This document shows, one piece after another, positions 43,554 through 51,656 of a DNA stretch of 58,609 nt. The position numbers and the translations under genes are program-made. Below the pieces are notes generated by a model, which worked only from the letters and a program-made list of their open reading frames with translations, was not told the origin of the DNA and ran no database searches. Position 1 is the stretch's first letter, and every line of letters starts with the position of its first letter. The DNA comes from Treponema sp. (GTDB lineage Bacteria > Spirochaetota > Spirochaetia > Treponematales > Breznakiellaceae), in assembly GCA_009781475.1 (NCBI GenBank), contig WQYB01000009.1, positions 1 through 58,609 of the forward strand, written 5' to 3'.

Positions 43554-44441
43554 ATGCATGAAATTAAAATCGGTACATTAATAAGCGCGGGTAATGTAAA
43601 AAAGGTAATGCCCAAACTTGTAAAACACGAGTTTGAAACATTTTCCATTACATTTTGGGAAACCATAGGGGATTGCAATTTAGAAGAATTGGCAAATGAT
43701 GTAAAAGAAATCTTAAAAGGTACAAATTGCGGAATTTCCAGTTTAGGCATTTACGGAAATCCTTTAATGGATTCACAAATGAATATTTCCACAAGATCCG
43801 GCTGGGAAAAATTGATTAATGCAGCACATCTTTTTGGCACGGATATTGTAGCCGGTTTTACAGGGCGTATTACAGGAAAATCCATAGAAGATTCCATTCC
43901 AAAGTTTAAAGAAGTTTTTACACCGCTTACAGTACTCGCTAAAGATAAAAACATAAGATTGGCTTTTGAAAATTGCGCAATGGACGGCAGCTGGAAAAGC
44001 GGCGATTGGAATATTGCCATTTCTCCAAAAGCCTGGGAAATGATGTTTGAAGCGGTTCCATTTGATAATTTGGGTTTGCAATGGGAACCTTGCCATCAAA
44101 TGGTACAACTTATCGATCCTATACCGCAGTTACGCAAATGGGCAAAGAGAATATTCGCAGTCCATGGTAAGGATGCCACAATAGCCTGGGATATAATAGA
44201 AGAAAATGGAATAATCGGACATGAGCCGTTTGCCTGGCATCGCACCCCGGGTTTTGGCGACAGTGACTGGACTAATATTATTTCTATTTTAAGAATGTCT
44301 GGATTTAAAGGCAGCATCGAAATTGAAGGCTGGCATGACCCTGTATACAAAGACGATCTTGAATATGTCGGGCAGGTTCATGCCCTTAACTATCTAAAAA
44401 ACTGCCGCGGAGGCGATTGGGTAGCTAATCTGGAGAGGTGA
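43554..44441 (+). CDS. Sugar phosphate isomerase/epimerase (TIM barrel), second member
   Basis: A 295-residue xylose-isomerase-like barrel. Visible are IRLAFENCAMDG (metal Glu), GLQWEPCHQMVQ (Asp position replaced by Glu, then His), IFAVHGKDA (His-Lys-Asp), HRTPGFGDSDWTNII and IEIEGWHDPVY (Glu). It is clearly of the same superfamily as the 7975 gene but divergent. Substrate unknown. GGAGGT precedes the ATG. It sits after intergenic repeat elements and before the flagellar rod genes. Confidence 0.85.
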   Translation: MHEIKIGTLISAGNVKKVMPKLVKHEFETFSITFWETIGDCNLEELANDVKEILKGTNCGISSLGIYGNPLMDSQMNISTRSGWEKLINAAHLFGTDIVAGFTGRITGKSIEDSIPKFKEVFTPLTVLAKDKNIRLAFENCAMDGSWKSGDWNIAISPKAWEMMFEAVPFDNLGLQWEPCHQMVQLIDPIPQLRKWAKRIFAVHGKDATIAWDIIEENGIIGHEPFAWHRTPGFGDSDWTNIISILRMSGFKGSIEIEGWHDPVYKDDLEYVGQVHALNYLKNCRGGDWVANLER

Positions 44442-44483
44442 CAGTCACTAAATTTCCCTAAAAAATCCGCCGATAATATAATT

Positions 44484-45335
44484 ATGGTTAGAGGATGGTA
44501 TACCGGAGCCAGCGGAATGAGGGCTCAGCAATGGCGGCTTGATGCTGTTGCAAACAATTTGGCGAACGTAAATACAGATGCTTATAAACGGGATGTGGCT
44601 TCTTTTAAGGCTTTTCCTGAATTACTTCTGCGCCGGACTGAGGATGATGGGGTTTATAAACACCCATTTGGTTCCGGGGATGCAGCTCCTATCATGGGTA
44701 GGATTGGAACCGGCGTTGAATTAAACGAATTATTTACAAATTTTACACAAGGCGCTCCCAAAGAAACAGAAAACGATTTTGACCTTATGCTTTACGGTCA
44801 AGGTTTTTTCGCAGTTGCTACCCCGTACGGTGAACGATATACCAGAAACGGTTCATTTATACTAGGAAAAGAAGGTTATCTTGTTACAAAGGAAGGATTC
44901 CCGGTTCTCGGTGAAAACGGCCCTATCAATATAAAAGCGAATAATTTTAAAATCGATCCTGAAGGCAGAGTATGGATTAATGCCGCTTATCAGGATGATC
45001 CTGATCTTATGGTAGGAAGAGAAGCAAATCTTTGGGAAGAACCTATCATTTTAGATACATTAAAAATTGTAGAATTTCAATTTGAAAGATATTTGGAAAA
45101 ACAAGGTTCCAGCCTTTATCATGCAACTGATAAGTCAGGTCCTGCTTATATAATGATTGATGAGTTACGCCCGAAAGTTATACAGGGGTTTTTGGAAGCA
45201 TCAAATGTTGATCCTGTAGTGGAAATGGTTCAAATGATCGAAGTAAACCGCGCTTATGAAGCAAATCAAAAAGTAATCCAGACAGAAGAAGCAATGCTGG
45301 GTACTTTAATAAATCAAGTTGCTAAATTTGGTTAA
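44484..45335 (+). CDS. flgF: Flagellar proximal rod protein FlgF
   Basis: A basal-body rod family protein of 283 residues. The N-terminal signature is VRGWYTGASGMRAQQWRLDAVANNLANVNTDAYKRD, and the C-terminal signature is SNVDPVVEMVQMIEVNRAYEANQKVIQTEEAML. The middle is the rod-family D1 region. It precedes the true flgG by 21 bases and differs in its middle, matching the spirochaete flgF (flhO)-flgG pair. It is exported by the flagellar type III system, so no signal peptide is seen. Confidence 0.9.
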   Translation: MVRGWYTGASGMRAQQWRLDAVANNLANVNTDAYKRDVASFKAFPELLLRRTEDDGVYKHPFGSGDAAPIMGRIGTGVELNELFTNFTQGAPKETENDFDLMLYGQGFFAVATPYGERYTRNGSFILGKEGYLVTKEGFPVLGENGPINIKANNFKIDPEGRVWINAAYQDDPDLMVGREANLWEEPIILDTLKIVEFQFERYLEKQGSSLYHATDKSGPAYIMIDELRPKVIQGFLEASNVDPVVEMVQMIEVNRAYEANQKVIQTEEAMLGTLINQVAKFG

Positions 45336-45356
45336 AATTAATTTATAGAGGTATAT

Positions 45357-46151
45357 ATGGTAAGAAGTTTATGGACCGGCGCTTCCGGCATGATTGGACA
45401 GCAGGCTAATATCGATACAATTTCGAATAATCTTGCGAATGTTAACACACATGGTTATAAAAGACAAAGAGCAGATTTTGAAGATCTTATTTATCAAACT
45501 GTAAGAACAGCGGGAACCCCCGCTACAGAAGATACTGTAGTACCTGTTGGAGTTCAAATGGGTCATGGCGTTAAACTTGCAGACACGCAAAGAATATTTT
45601 CGCAAGGCTCATTGCAGCAGACCGAAGTACCTACCGATGTTGCAATTGCCGGCGAAGGATTTTTCAGAATCCAAATGTACGACGGGTCTTTAGCTTATAC
45701 ACGTAACGGTAATTTTAAAGTTGATTCGGACGGACGCATGGTTACAAGTAATGGTTATTGGCTTATTCCCGATATTATTATGCCAGAATTATTTCTGCCT
45801 GACTCAATAAATATTACCGATTACGGCAGAGTTACTGTTAGAGTTCCGCAAAGTGATGATCCTGTTGATGTTGGCATGATTGAAATATACCGCTTTCCGA
45901 ATCCTGTAGGTCTTACTGCGGTAGGTGAAAATTTATTTAAAACAACCCAGGCATCCGGTGATGCAATACCAGGCACACCCGGTTATGAAGGCATGGGATT
46001 GTTAAAACATAAATTCTTGGAAATGTCCAATGTCGCTGTTGTGCAGGAAATGGTTAATTTAATTATTGCACAGCGTGCCTATGAGTTTAATTCACGCACA
46101 ATACAGACAAGCGATAATATGCTCGGTACTGCAACTACTTTAAAACGATAG
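45357..46151 (+). CDS. flgG: Flagellar distal rod protein FlgG
   Basis: The 264-residue product has the FlgG N-terminus VRSLWTGASGMIGQQANIDTISNNLANVNTHGYKRQRADF and the C-terminus LEMSNVAVVQEMVNLIIAQRAYEFNSRTIQTSDNMLGTATTL. Length is normal. It forms the distal rod. AGAGG precedes the ATG. The gene directly follows flgF and precedes the rod-binding protein gene, as in other spirochaetes. Confidence 0.96.
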   Translation: MVRSLWTGASGMIGQQANIDTISNNLANVNTHGYKRQRADFEDLIYQTVRTAGTPATEDTVVPVGVQMGHGVKLADTQRIFSQGSLQQTEVPTDVAIAGEGFFRIQMYDGSLAYTRNGNFKVDSDGRMVTSNGYWLIPDIIMPELFLPDSINITDYGRVTVRVPQSDDPVDVGMIEIYRFPNPVGLTAVGENLFKTTQASGDAIPGTPGYEGMGLLKHKFLEMSNVAVVQEMVNLIIAQRAYEFNSRTIQTSDNMLGTATTLKR

Positions 46152-46164
46152 TTAGGGAGTGATT

Positions 46165-46569
46165 ATGGAAATTGCCGGTTTTGGAATGATTAACCCTGAA
46201 GATTATCGTCTCTCTTCATTATCAGCTACCCGCAATCAGAGTAATTTCGAACAACTACTGCGCAGAACATCAGCCGCAGAAAGTACTGTAAATACCCGCC
46301 CTGGTCAATCTGACATCGATAAAAATGATAAATTATACCAGCTCTGCCTTGAACTTGAAACTTTTTTAGTTAAAAATCTTTTAAATAGTATGAGAAGTAC
46401 AGTTCAAAAATCAGGTCTTGTAGATGACAGTTTTGCAGGTCAAATGTATGAAGATATGCTCTATGAAGAATATGCAAAAGATTTTACAAGAGGTGCAAAC
46501 TTTGGACTTGCAGAGCAGGCTTACAGGCAGCTAACAAGAAAAGAAACTCCGCTTTTTGATATAGAATAA
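46165..46569 (+). CDS. Rod-binding protein, FlgJ N-terminal-like
   Basis: A ~134-residue protein without a muramidase domain. It contains the rod-binding pattern LCLELETFLVKNLLNSMRSTVQKSGL, FAGQMYEDMLYEEYAKDFTRGANFGLAEQAYRQL. In enterobacteria this is the N-terminal half of FlgJ; in spirochaetes the muramidase half is missing. It would cap rod growth. Start at 46165 is preferred over the GTG at 46159 because AGGGAG lies 5 bases upstream. Confidence 0.85.
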   Translation: MEIAGFGMINPEDYRLSSLSATRNQSNFEQLLRRTSAAESTVNTRPGQSDIDKNDKLYQLCLELETFLVKNLLNSMRSTVQKSGLVDDSFAGQMYEDMLYEEYAKDFTRGANFGLAEQAYRQLTRKETPLFDIE

Positions 46570-46635
46570 CGCAGACTCCTGTTTTGTTATCATTTATGTC
46601 TAGAAACTGTATATTTTTTCCGTTATATTGATATC

Positions 46636-47133
46636 ATGTTCCGATATCGCCGGTTAATGGTCATAATTATTTTATTTATACTCGTTTCTGCCGTTTTTTC
46701 AAATGAGGAAATCAAAAGCGGCAGGGGTGATATTTGGTTTGGAGTTAATACCGATTTATCGTTTTACAGCACAATGGCTTTGGCTTATGGCGGAGGATTT
46801 ACATTAGGATATGGTTCAGGTTCATCAATAGGTATAAGAGTTACATGGCTATTTAATCAGGAAAAAATTGATACGCTGGAATTATGTTTCATTTTACGGC
46901 TTTATTTAAGAGGAAGCGGTTTTTATTCAGGTCCTTATCTGCAATTATTGGGAGGACCAACGTTTTTTAACCGGGACGGTTTTACAATTCCATCACAAAA
47001 AGGTATTTTAAGCGCAGGGTTGGGGTTCGGCTGGCGTTTCCTTTATAACGATAGGTGGTTTGTTGAGCCGTCTATTCGTGCAGGGTATCCGTATATTTAC
47101 GGTTTTAATGTTTCTGCCGGAGTAAGATTTTGA
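46636..47133 (+). CDS. Unknown outer-membrane beta-barrel-like protein
   Basis: The 165-residue product has a signal peptide (about residues 1-22, ending VSAVFSN) and alternating beta strands rich in Gly and aromatics (ALAYGGGFTLGYGSGSSIGIRVTW, FYSGPYLQLLGG, FGWRFLYNDRWFVEPSIRAGYP). The last residue is Phe (AGVRF), a typical outer-membrane barrel end. This fits a small OmpW/OmpA-like barrel. No ribosome site is clear. Its TGA overlaps the TTG of the next frame. Confidence 0.65.
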   Translation: MFRYRRLMVIIILFILVSAVFSNEEIKSGRGDIWFGVNTDLSFYSTMALAYGGGFTLGYGSGSSIGIRVTWLFNQEKIDTLELCFILRLYLRGSGFYSGPYLQLLGGPTFFNRDGFTIPSQKGILSAGLGFGWRFLYNDRWFVEPSIRAGYPYIYGFNVSAGVRF

Positions 47134-48473
47134 TAAAAGATTGTCAAAGAATATCAAACCACAGAGGACACGGAGAAACACGGAGGTTTTTGTGCGAAAT
47201 CACTATTTCCTCCGTGAAACTCCGTGTACTCCGTGGTCATTCTCTTGTTCTTGTTTTCTGTTGTTTATTTTTTGGCTCGTGTCAAAATCCTTGGATGGAA
47301 AATATTTGGGGATTAAAAACCATATCATTTAACAGTAATGGCGGAACTTCCATTCCCGATCAGAAATTAATGGATGGTGAAACCGTAAGACAACCGAATG
47401 ACCCTGCAAAAGTAAATTCTGTTTTTATTGGCTGGTTTGATGTAAGTGACAATATATGGAACTTTAATACTGTTCCAGACAGAAACATGACCTTATACGC
47501 AAAATGGAGCGGCTTAGGTATTAATTTGAGCCATTCCAACCCTCATGTTTTTCCTTCTTATGAATATGGTTACGCTCTGCCTCCTCCGCCTGCTTTAACA
47601 GTTACCAATAGCGGCACTATGCCGACAGGTAATTTAACAGTAACATTGTCAGGTGCAAATGCAAGTGCATTTAATATAGGAGGAACAACTATTATACCGG
47701 ATTTGGTTAATCCGGGTGATGATGCTTCATTTAATTTTAACTTTAATGGAGGTCTTGGTGTTGGAACATACACCGCATTAATAACAATAACAAACGGAAG
47801 TAATATTACTGCCTTTTTAAATTTAAGTTATACAGTAACAAGAAAACCTGTTGAAATTATTCAAGTTTCGCATACTAAAGTGTTTGACGGAAATACTTCT
47901 GCTTCTGCAGTTACAGTAACACCGGCTGGTATTAGCGGCATTATTTCCGGTGATGATGTTTCAGCAAATATTACAGCGGCTGTTTATACAAATGCGGCAA
48001 TCGGAACAGCGACCATGAATATTACAGGCGCAGCTCTTACAGGAGCCGATGCTGCAAATTATATTTTAACATTGCCTGCGAATAATGTTACTGTAACAGG
48101 AGGCGGAATAACAGCACCGCAGAGTACCGGATTTACATTTTACCTTCCGGATTTGACTGTCACACCGCCGGGTGTTGATATACCATCAAATTTGATTCTT
48201 TCACGCGGAACACCGGGAGGAAATACGCTTAATTTTATAGTTAGTACTCCGGAAAATTATTCAAGTATTAGATGGTTTTTGGGCGGAGAAGAATTGACAG
48301 CAGAAGTATCAGGTACAAATGGAAATACGTTAACTTTAACAGTTACAGGTAATGCTCCTTTAAGACCGTATGACATAATCGGTACGCAGACAATTACAAT
48401 AGAAATTACTACAATTCCGGCTGCAGGCAGCGTTTTTATAACCCGCAATATTAATTTTGAGGTAACCAATTAG
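47130..48473 (+). CDS. Repeat-containing surface lipoprotein (InlB-like B repeat, YDG domain), signal region built by an inserted repeat
   Basis: The mature part starts at the lipobox (FFGSC, about residue 51). A Listeria/Bacteroides-type B repeat follows (ISFNSNGGTSIPDQKLMDGE, FIGWFDVSDNIWNFNTVPDRNMTLYAKW), then a MBG/YDG-like Ig domain (EIIQVSHTKVFDGNTSASAVTVTPA, ADAANYILTLPANN). Residues 11-38 come from the CACGGAG repeat 47157-47237 (NHRGHGETRR, VKLRVLRGH). TTG at 47130 overlaps the previous stop and has GGAGT 6 bases before; GTG at 47214 would give a normal 23-residue signal. Its first 100 mature residues are almost identical to the 51657 gene. Confidence 0.8.
   Translation: MIKDCQRISNHRGHGETRRFLCEITISSVKLRVLRGHSLVLVFCCLFFGSCQNPWMENIWGLKTISFNSNGGTSIPDQKLMDGETVRQPNDPAKVNSVFIGWFDVSDNIWNFNTVPDRNMTLYAKWSGLGINLSHSNPHVFPSYEYGYALPPPPALTVTNSGTMPTGNLTVTLSGANASAFNIGGTTIIPDLVNPGDDASFNFNFNGGLGVGTYTALITITNGSNITAFLNLSYTVTRKPVEIIQVSHTKVFDGNTSASAVTVTPAGISGIISGDDVSANITAAVYTNAAIGTATMNITGAALTGADAANYILTLPANNVTVTGGGITAPQSTGFTFYLPDLTVTPPGVDIPSNLILSRGTPGGNTLNFIVSTPENYSSIRWFLGGEELTAEVSGTNGNTLTLTVTGNAPLRPYDIIGTQTITIEITTIPAAGSVFITRNINFEVTN
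47157..47237. repeat. 81-bp CACGGAG palindromic element in a lipoprotein signal region
   Basis: The arm sequences match those of 11425-11505 almost exactly (AACCACAGAGGACACGGAG and CTCCGTGTACTCCGTGGT). The host frame reads through. The paralogous gene at 51657 lacks it and has a plain signal peptide in that place. Confidence 0.88.
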
Positions 48474-48483
48474 GAGAGGATAT

Positions 48484-49068
48484 ATGTTTATAAGGAAATT
48501 CTTAATAGCTGTTTTAATTATTTTTTCGTTTTCTTTATTCGGAAACGAAGATGAAACCGAAATAACTGCGGTTTCCAATGAAAGAATTTCAATGCGGGTT
48601 GCTTTTAATAATAATGACGGCGCTTGTGCGTTTAGGGTGCTATTGAGTATTGCAGAAACAAGAGTCGGGCAAAATCTTACATTGGAACAATTAATAAAAG
48701 CCAGAGAAATGTATTACGGCAGCACTACAAACAGAAATTGGTGGGTAACTATACGCAGATCAGACGGACAGACTCAAGGGTCAAATAATGCATTGGAAGA
48801 TGTAATAAATATTGGTTTGGAGTTACTCGAAAGCAGCGAAAGAGCGATTGTTATTTCGCGTGTTATGGCGTCTCCGGGCAGAAATAATATTCCAGCCGGT
48901 ACACAGGCATCGTTTATCAGAGTAGGATCGATTTCTACTTCCAGTTATCATTTTTTGGAAGGGGATGAAAATATTAATATGATATATGATCCATTAGATT
49001 CTCTTGATTATTTTAAACATAGAATTATTCTTGGATTTGATGCAATCAGATTTTATACACCGGATTAA
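48484..49068 (+). CDS. Unknown secreted protein
   Basis: A 194-residue product with a signal peptide (about 1-22, LIIFSFSLFGNED). The mature part has one Cys in NNNDGACAFRVLLSIAETRVGQNLTLEQLIKA and a later SYHFLEGDENINMIYDPLDS. The Cys-helix followed by a downstream His and Asp recalls C39-like or papain-like peptidases, but the spacing is not one I can place, so I leave it unnamed. GGAGAGG precedes the ATG. It sits in the surface protein cluster. Confidence 0.55.
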   Translation: MFIRKFLIAVLIIFSFSLFGNEDETEITAVSNERISMRVAFNNNDGACAFRVLLSIAETRVGQNLTLEQLIKAREMYYGSTTNRNWWVTIRRSDGQTQGSNNALEDVINIGLELLESSERAIVISRVMASPGRNNIPAGTQASFIRVGSISTSSYHFLEGDENINMIYDPLDSLDYFKHRIILGFDAIRFYTPD

Positions 49069-49077
49069 AGGAAGAAC

Positions 49078-51654
49078 ATGAAAAATATTTTTTTGGTTAT
49101 ATTTATATTTTCTCTGTCTTTTATAGGTTGTATTGATCCTTTCGAACTTTCAATTTTAAATGATTCGTCACCTGCCGGTTTTGGATATTTTAAGATGGAT
49201 TTTAATGAAACAGGCGCGCGTAATATTGTTCCCGTCAATCCCGTTTTAAACGATGTTGCAGTATTTTCATTACGATTTGTAAACGCAGATTTTGATATTT
49301 CAGAAGATATTTTCAGCTCTGGCGCTGCTATAACTTTGCCTGTCGGCACATATAATACTTTTACTGTAACAGCTTACAAAGACGCCGGAAAAACACAGGC
49401 TTTTTTATATTACGAAATGCCTTCCGGAAATACTTTAACAATTTCTTCAGGGACAAATACTCATTCTGTTAATTTAATTCCATTTGCTCTTGACGGAACA
49501 GGAACCGGTTTTTTTACCTGGAATATAACACTGCCGCCGGGACTTACAGAAGCGTCAATAGCTATAGAACGTATAAATCCGACAGGGACTATCGATCAAA
49601 CAATTAATTTTATAAATGCCGGCAATTATGTACAATTAAATAATGCAGCCAATCCGGTTCCTCTAACTTCCGGTTATTACCGTATAATCATTACGCTTAA
49701 AAGAGGCGAAAACTATCAGCCGTTAGTTCACAGAGAAGCTCTCCATATATACCGCGGTATGACAAGTCATTTTCAAAAAACATTTAATTTAAACGATTTT
49801 AACAATTGGCAGTATACGGTAACATTTTTATGCGAAAAAAATTCAAGTTATCAGTTTAATTCAAATGTTATATACGGAGAAATAACAGTTCCTCCGCTTC
49901 TTTCCGGCGCTCCTTCATTTATACCGGTAGCGGGATTGTACCTTAATGGAGTGCCTGAACATTACAGCTTTGAGAATTGGTATCATGGCAGTAGTTTGAC
50001 ACCTTTCGATTTTAATACACCCATAACGGGCAATATAACCCTGACTGCAAAATGGGATGTGCCCGGCAAAATAACTACAGTTGCAGATAACGATATTGAT
50101 GCAGCAGTAAATTATGTTAATAACAGTGTTAATGCAGCTGCAGGTTCGTATATTTTACTTTTGGAAAGTATATCCGCTCATAATTATCAAACTGTTAATC
50201 AATCTGATTTCGACTTGACTATCAGAAGTATAGGTGATCCTTTAAATTATAATGCTTCTTTTGCATTATCAAACGGAAATCTAACCATTTGTAATAACTT
50301 TAGAGTTGCCGGTACTATACATGTCTATCCGGCTTCGAAATTATCGTTATCACAAAGCGGTTCTGCCGATAGTGTCTTTTTATATGCACAAAATGTGAGT
50401 ACCAATTCAAATATAATAATAAATTCAGGCTGGACTGGTAACGGCAGTATTATTAGTTTATTAGGACAGGTTTCAGATAATTATGAAACGGTTGCCGGAT
50501 ACTGGGACGATAAACAAATACTGACAGGTGCAGGTGTTAATCCGGCGTCGATGGCAAAATTTACATTGGGCTCATTTGTTACCAGCCCTACAGAGTTAAT
50601 AGCCACTACACACGAACTTGTATTTGACAGCGCAGCCAATTCCGCAATACTTGAAAGAAAATTATTTTCTGGCAGCGGCACTTCCAATGACCCATTCATT
50701 ATTAGAACAGAGCCTCAGCTTCGGCAAATGGGTAGGGGGTCTGGAGATTATTCGACATGGAACGAGACAGCGCATTATAAACTGGCAAACGATATTACTT
50801 TAACGGCAGGTTGGTCACCTGTTTCTGCCCAGTTCAGCGGTTCATTAAACGGAGATGGAAAAACCATCGACCTGGGAAGTTTTAATAATCATAGTTTATC
50901 TGCCAATAATTTCGGAATTTTCGCTAACCTTTCGGGTACTGTAGAAAATCTTAGATTGGAAGGTAATATTACTTCTGCATTTACTACACCTTCTTCGCCG
51001 CAAAATATTGCTATTGGGACTGTAGCAGGAATTAATAACGGCACTATAAAAAATATTTTATCCAATGTAACCATTAATATTAATAATGGAAATCAAAATA
51101 ATGTGCAATATATTGGCGGCATAACAGGAAGGAATTACGGAATTATAACAAACTGTTATAATATAGGTAATATAATGGGTAGATCGACAGGTATGAATCG
51201 TGTAGGCGGTATAACAGGAATTAATGAAGTTGGGGGTACTATTGATTTTTGCTGGAATAGTGCAGTTATAGAAGGCGGTGATTTAAGTACCAGGCAGATT
51301 GGAGGTATTGCAGGGCGGATTGAAGGCGGTTCTATTACAAACTGTGCGGTTATTAATTCTACAATAAGAACAGGTAACGATGCTGCTTCACATGAAATAG
51401 GCCGCATAGTTGGAAATACCGGCGGCGGGAATCTTAATTATAATTTTTCCGATAATGTATCATTTTCTAAACCTACTCTTGTAGTAACACCAGTTGTTTT
51501 AATTACCGGTAAAGACGGCGATAATTTCGTAAGTGCTGTTCAAGCTAACTGGGTTTCTAATCTTTTATGGACTATTAACCCATCCAAATCAACTGCTAGT
51601 CCAACATCTCCCTGGTGGTGGGATGTCAATCGGCTGCGATTGTGGTTTGAGTAG
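49078..51654 (+). CDS. Large surface lipoprotein with B-repeat and GLUG-type motifs
   Basis: The signal peptide ends LSFIGC (about residue 18). The first ~250 residues have Ig/carbohydrate-type beta domains (GTYNTFTVTAYKDAGKT, SGYYRIIITLKRGENYQ). A B-repeat follows (YSFENWYHGSSLTPFDFNTP, NITLTAKWD, about 300-330). The last third (about 570-800) has GLUG-type repeats (NIAIGTVAGINNGTIKN, YIGGITGRNYGIITNCYN, VGGITGINEVGGTIDFCWN, IGGIAGRIEGGSITNCAV). GLUG repeats often form adhesive beta solenoids. AAGGAAG precedes the ATG. It is followed by the paralogous lipoprotein after 2 bases. Confidence 0.8.
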   Translation: MKNIFLVIFIFSLSFIGCIDPFELSILNDSSPAGFGYFKMDFNETGARNIVPVNPVLNDVAVFSLRFVNADFDISEDIFSSGAAITLPVGTYNTFTVTAYKDAGKTQAFLYYEMPSGNTLTISSGTNTHSVNLIPFALDGTGTGFFTWNITLPPGLTEASIAIERINPTGTIDQTINFINAGNYVQLNNAANPVPLTSGYYRIIITLKRGENYQPLVHREALHIYRGMTSHFQKTFNLNDFNNWQYTVTFLCEKNSSYQFNSNVIYGEITVPPLLSGAPSFIPVAGLYLNGVPEHYSFENWYHGSSLTPFDFNTPITGNITLTAKWDVPGKITTVADNDIDAAVNYVNNSVNAAAGSYILLLESISAHNYQTVNQSDFDLTIRSIGDPLNYNASFALSNGNLTICNNFRVAGTIHVYPASKLSLSQSGSADSVFLYAQNVSTNSNIIINSGWTGNGSIISLLGQVSDNYETVAGYWDDKQILTGAGVNPASMAKFTLGSFVTSPTELIATTHELVFDSAANSAILERKLFSGSGTSNDPFIIRTEPQLRQMGRGSGDYSTWNETAHYKLANDITLTAGWSPVSAQFSGSLNGDGKTIDLGSFNNHSLSANNFGIFANLSGTVENLRLEGNITSAFTTPSSPQNIAIGTVAGINNGTIKNILSNVTININNGNQNNVQYIGGITGRNYGIITNCYNIGNIMGRSTGMNRVGGITGINEVGGTIDFCWNSAVIEGGDLSTRQIGGIAGRIEGGSITNCAVINSTIRTGNDAASHEIGRIVGNTGGGNLNYNFSDNVSFSKPTLVVTPVVLITGKDGDNFVSAVQANWVSNLLWTINPSKSTASPTSPWWWDVNRLRLWFE

Positions 51655-51656
51655 TT

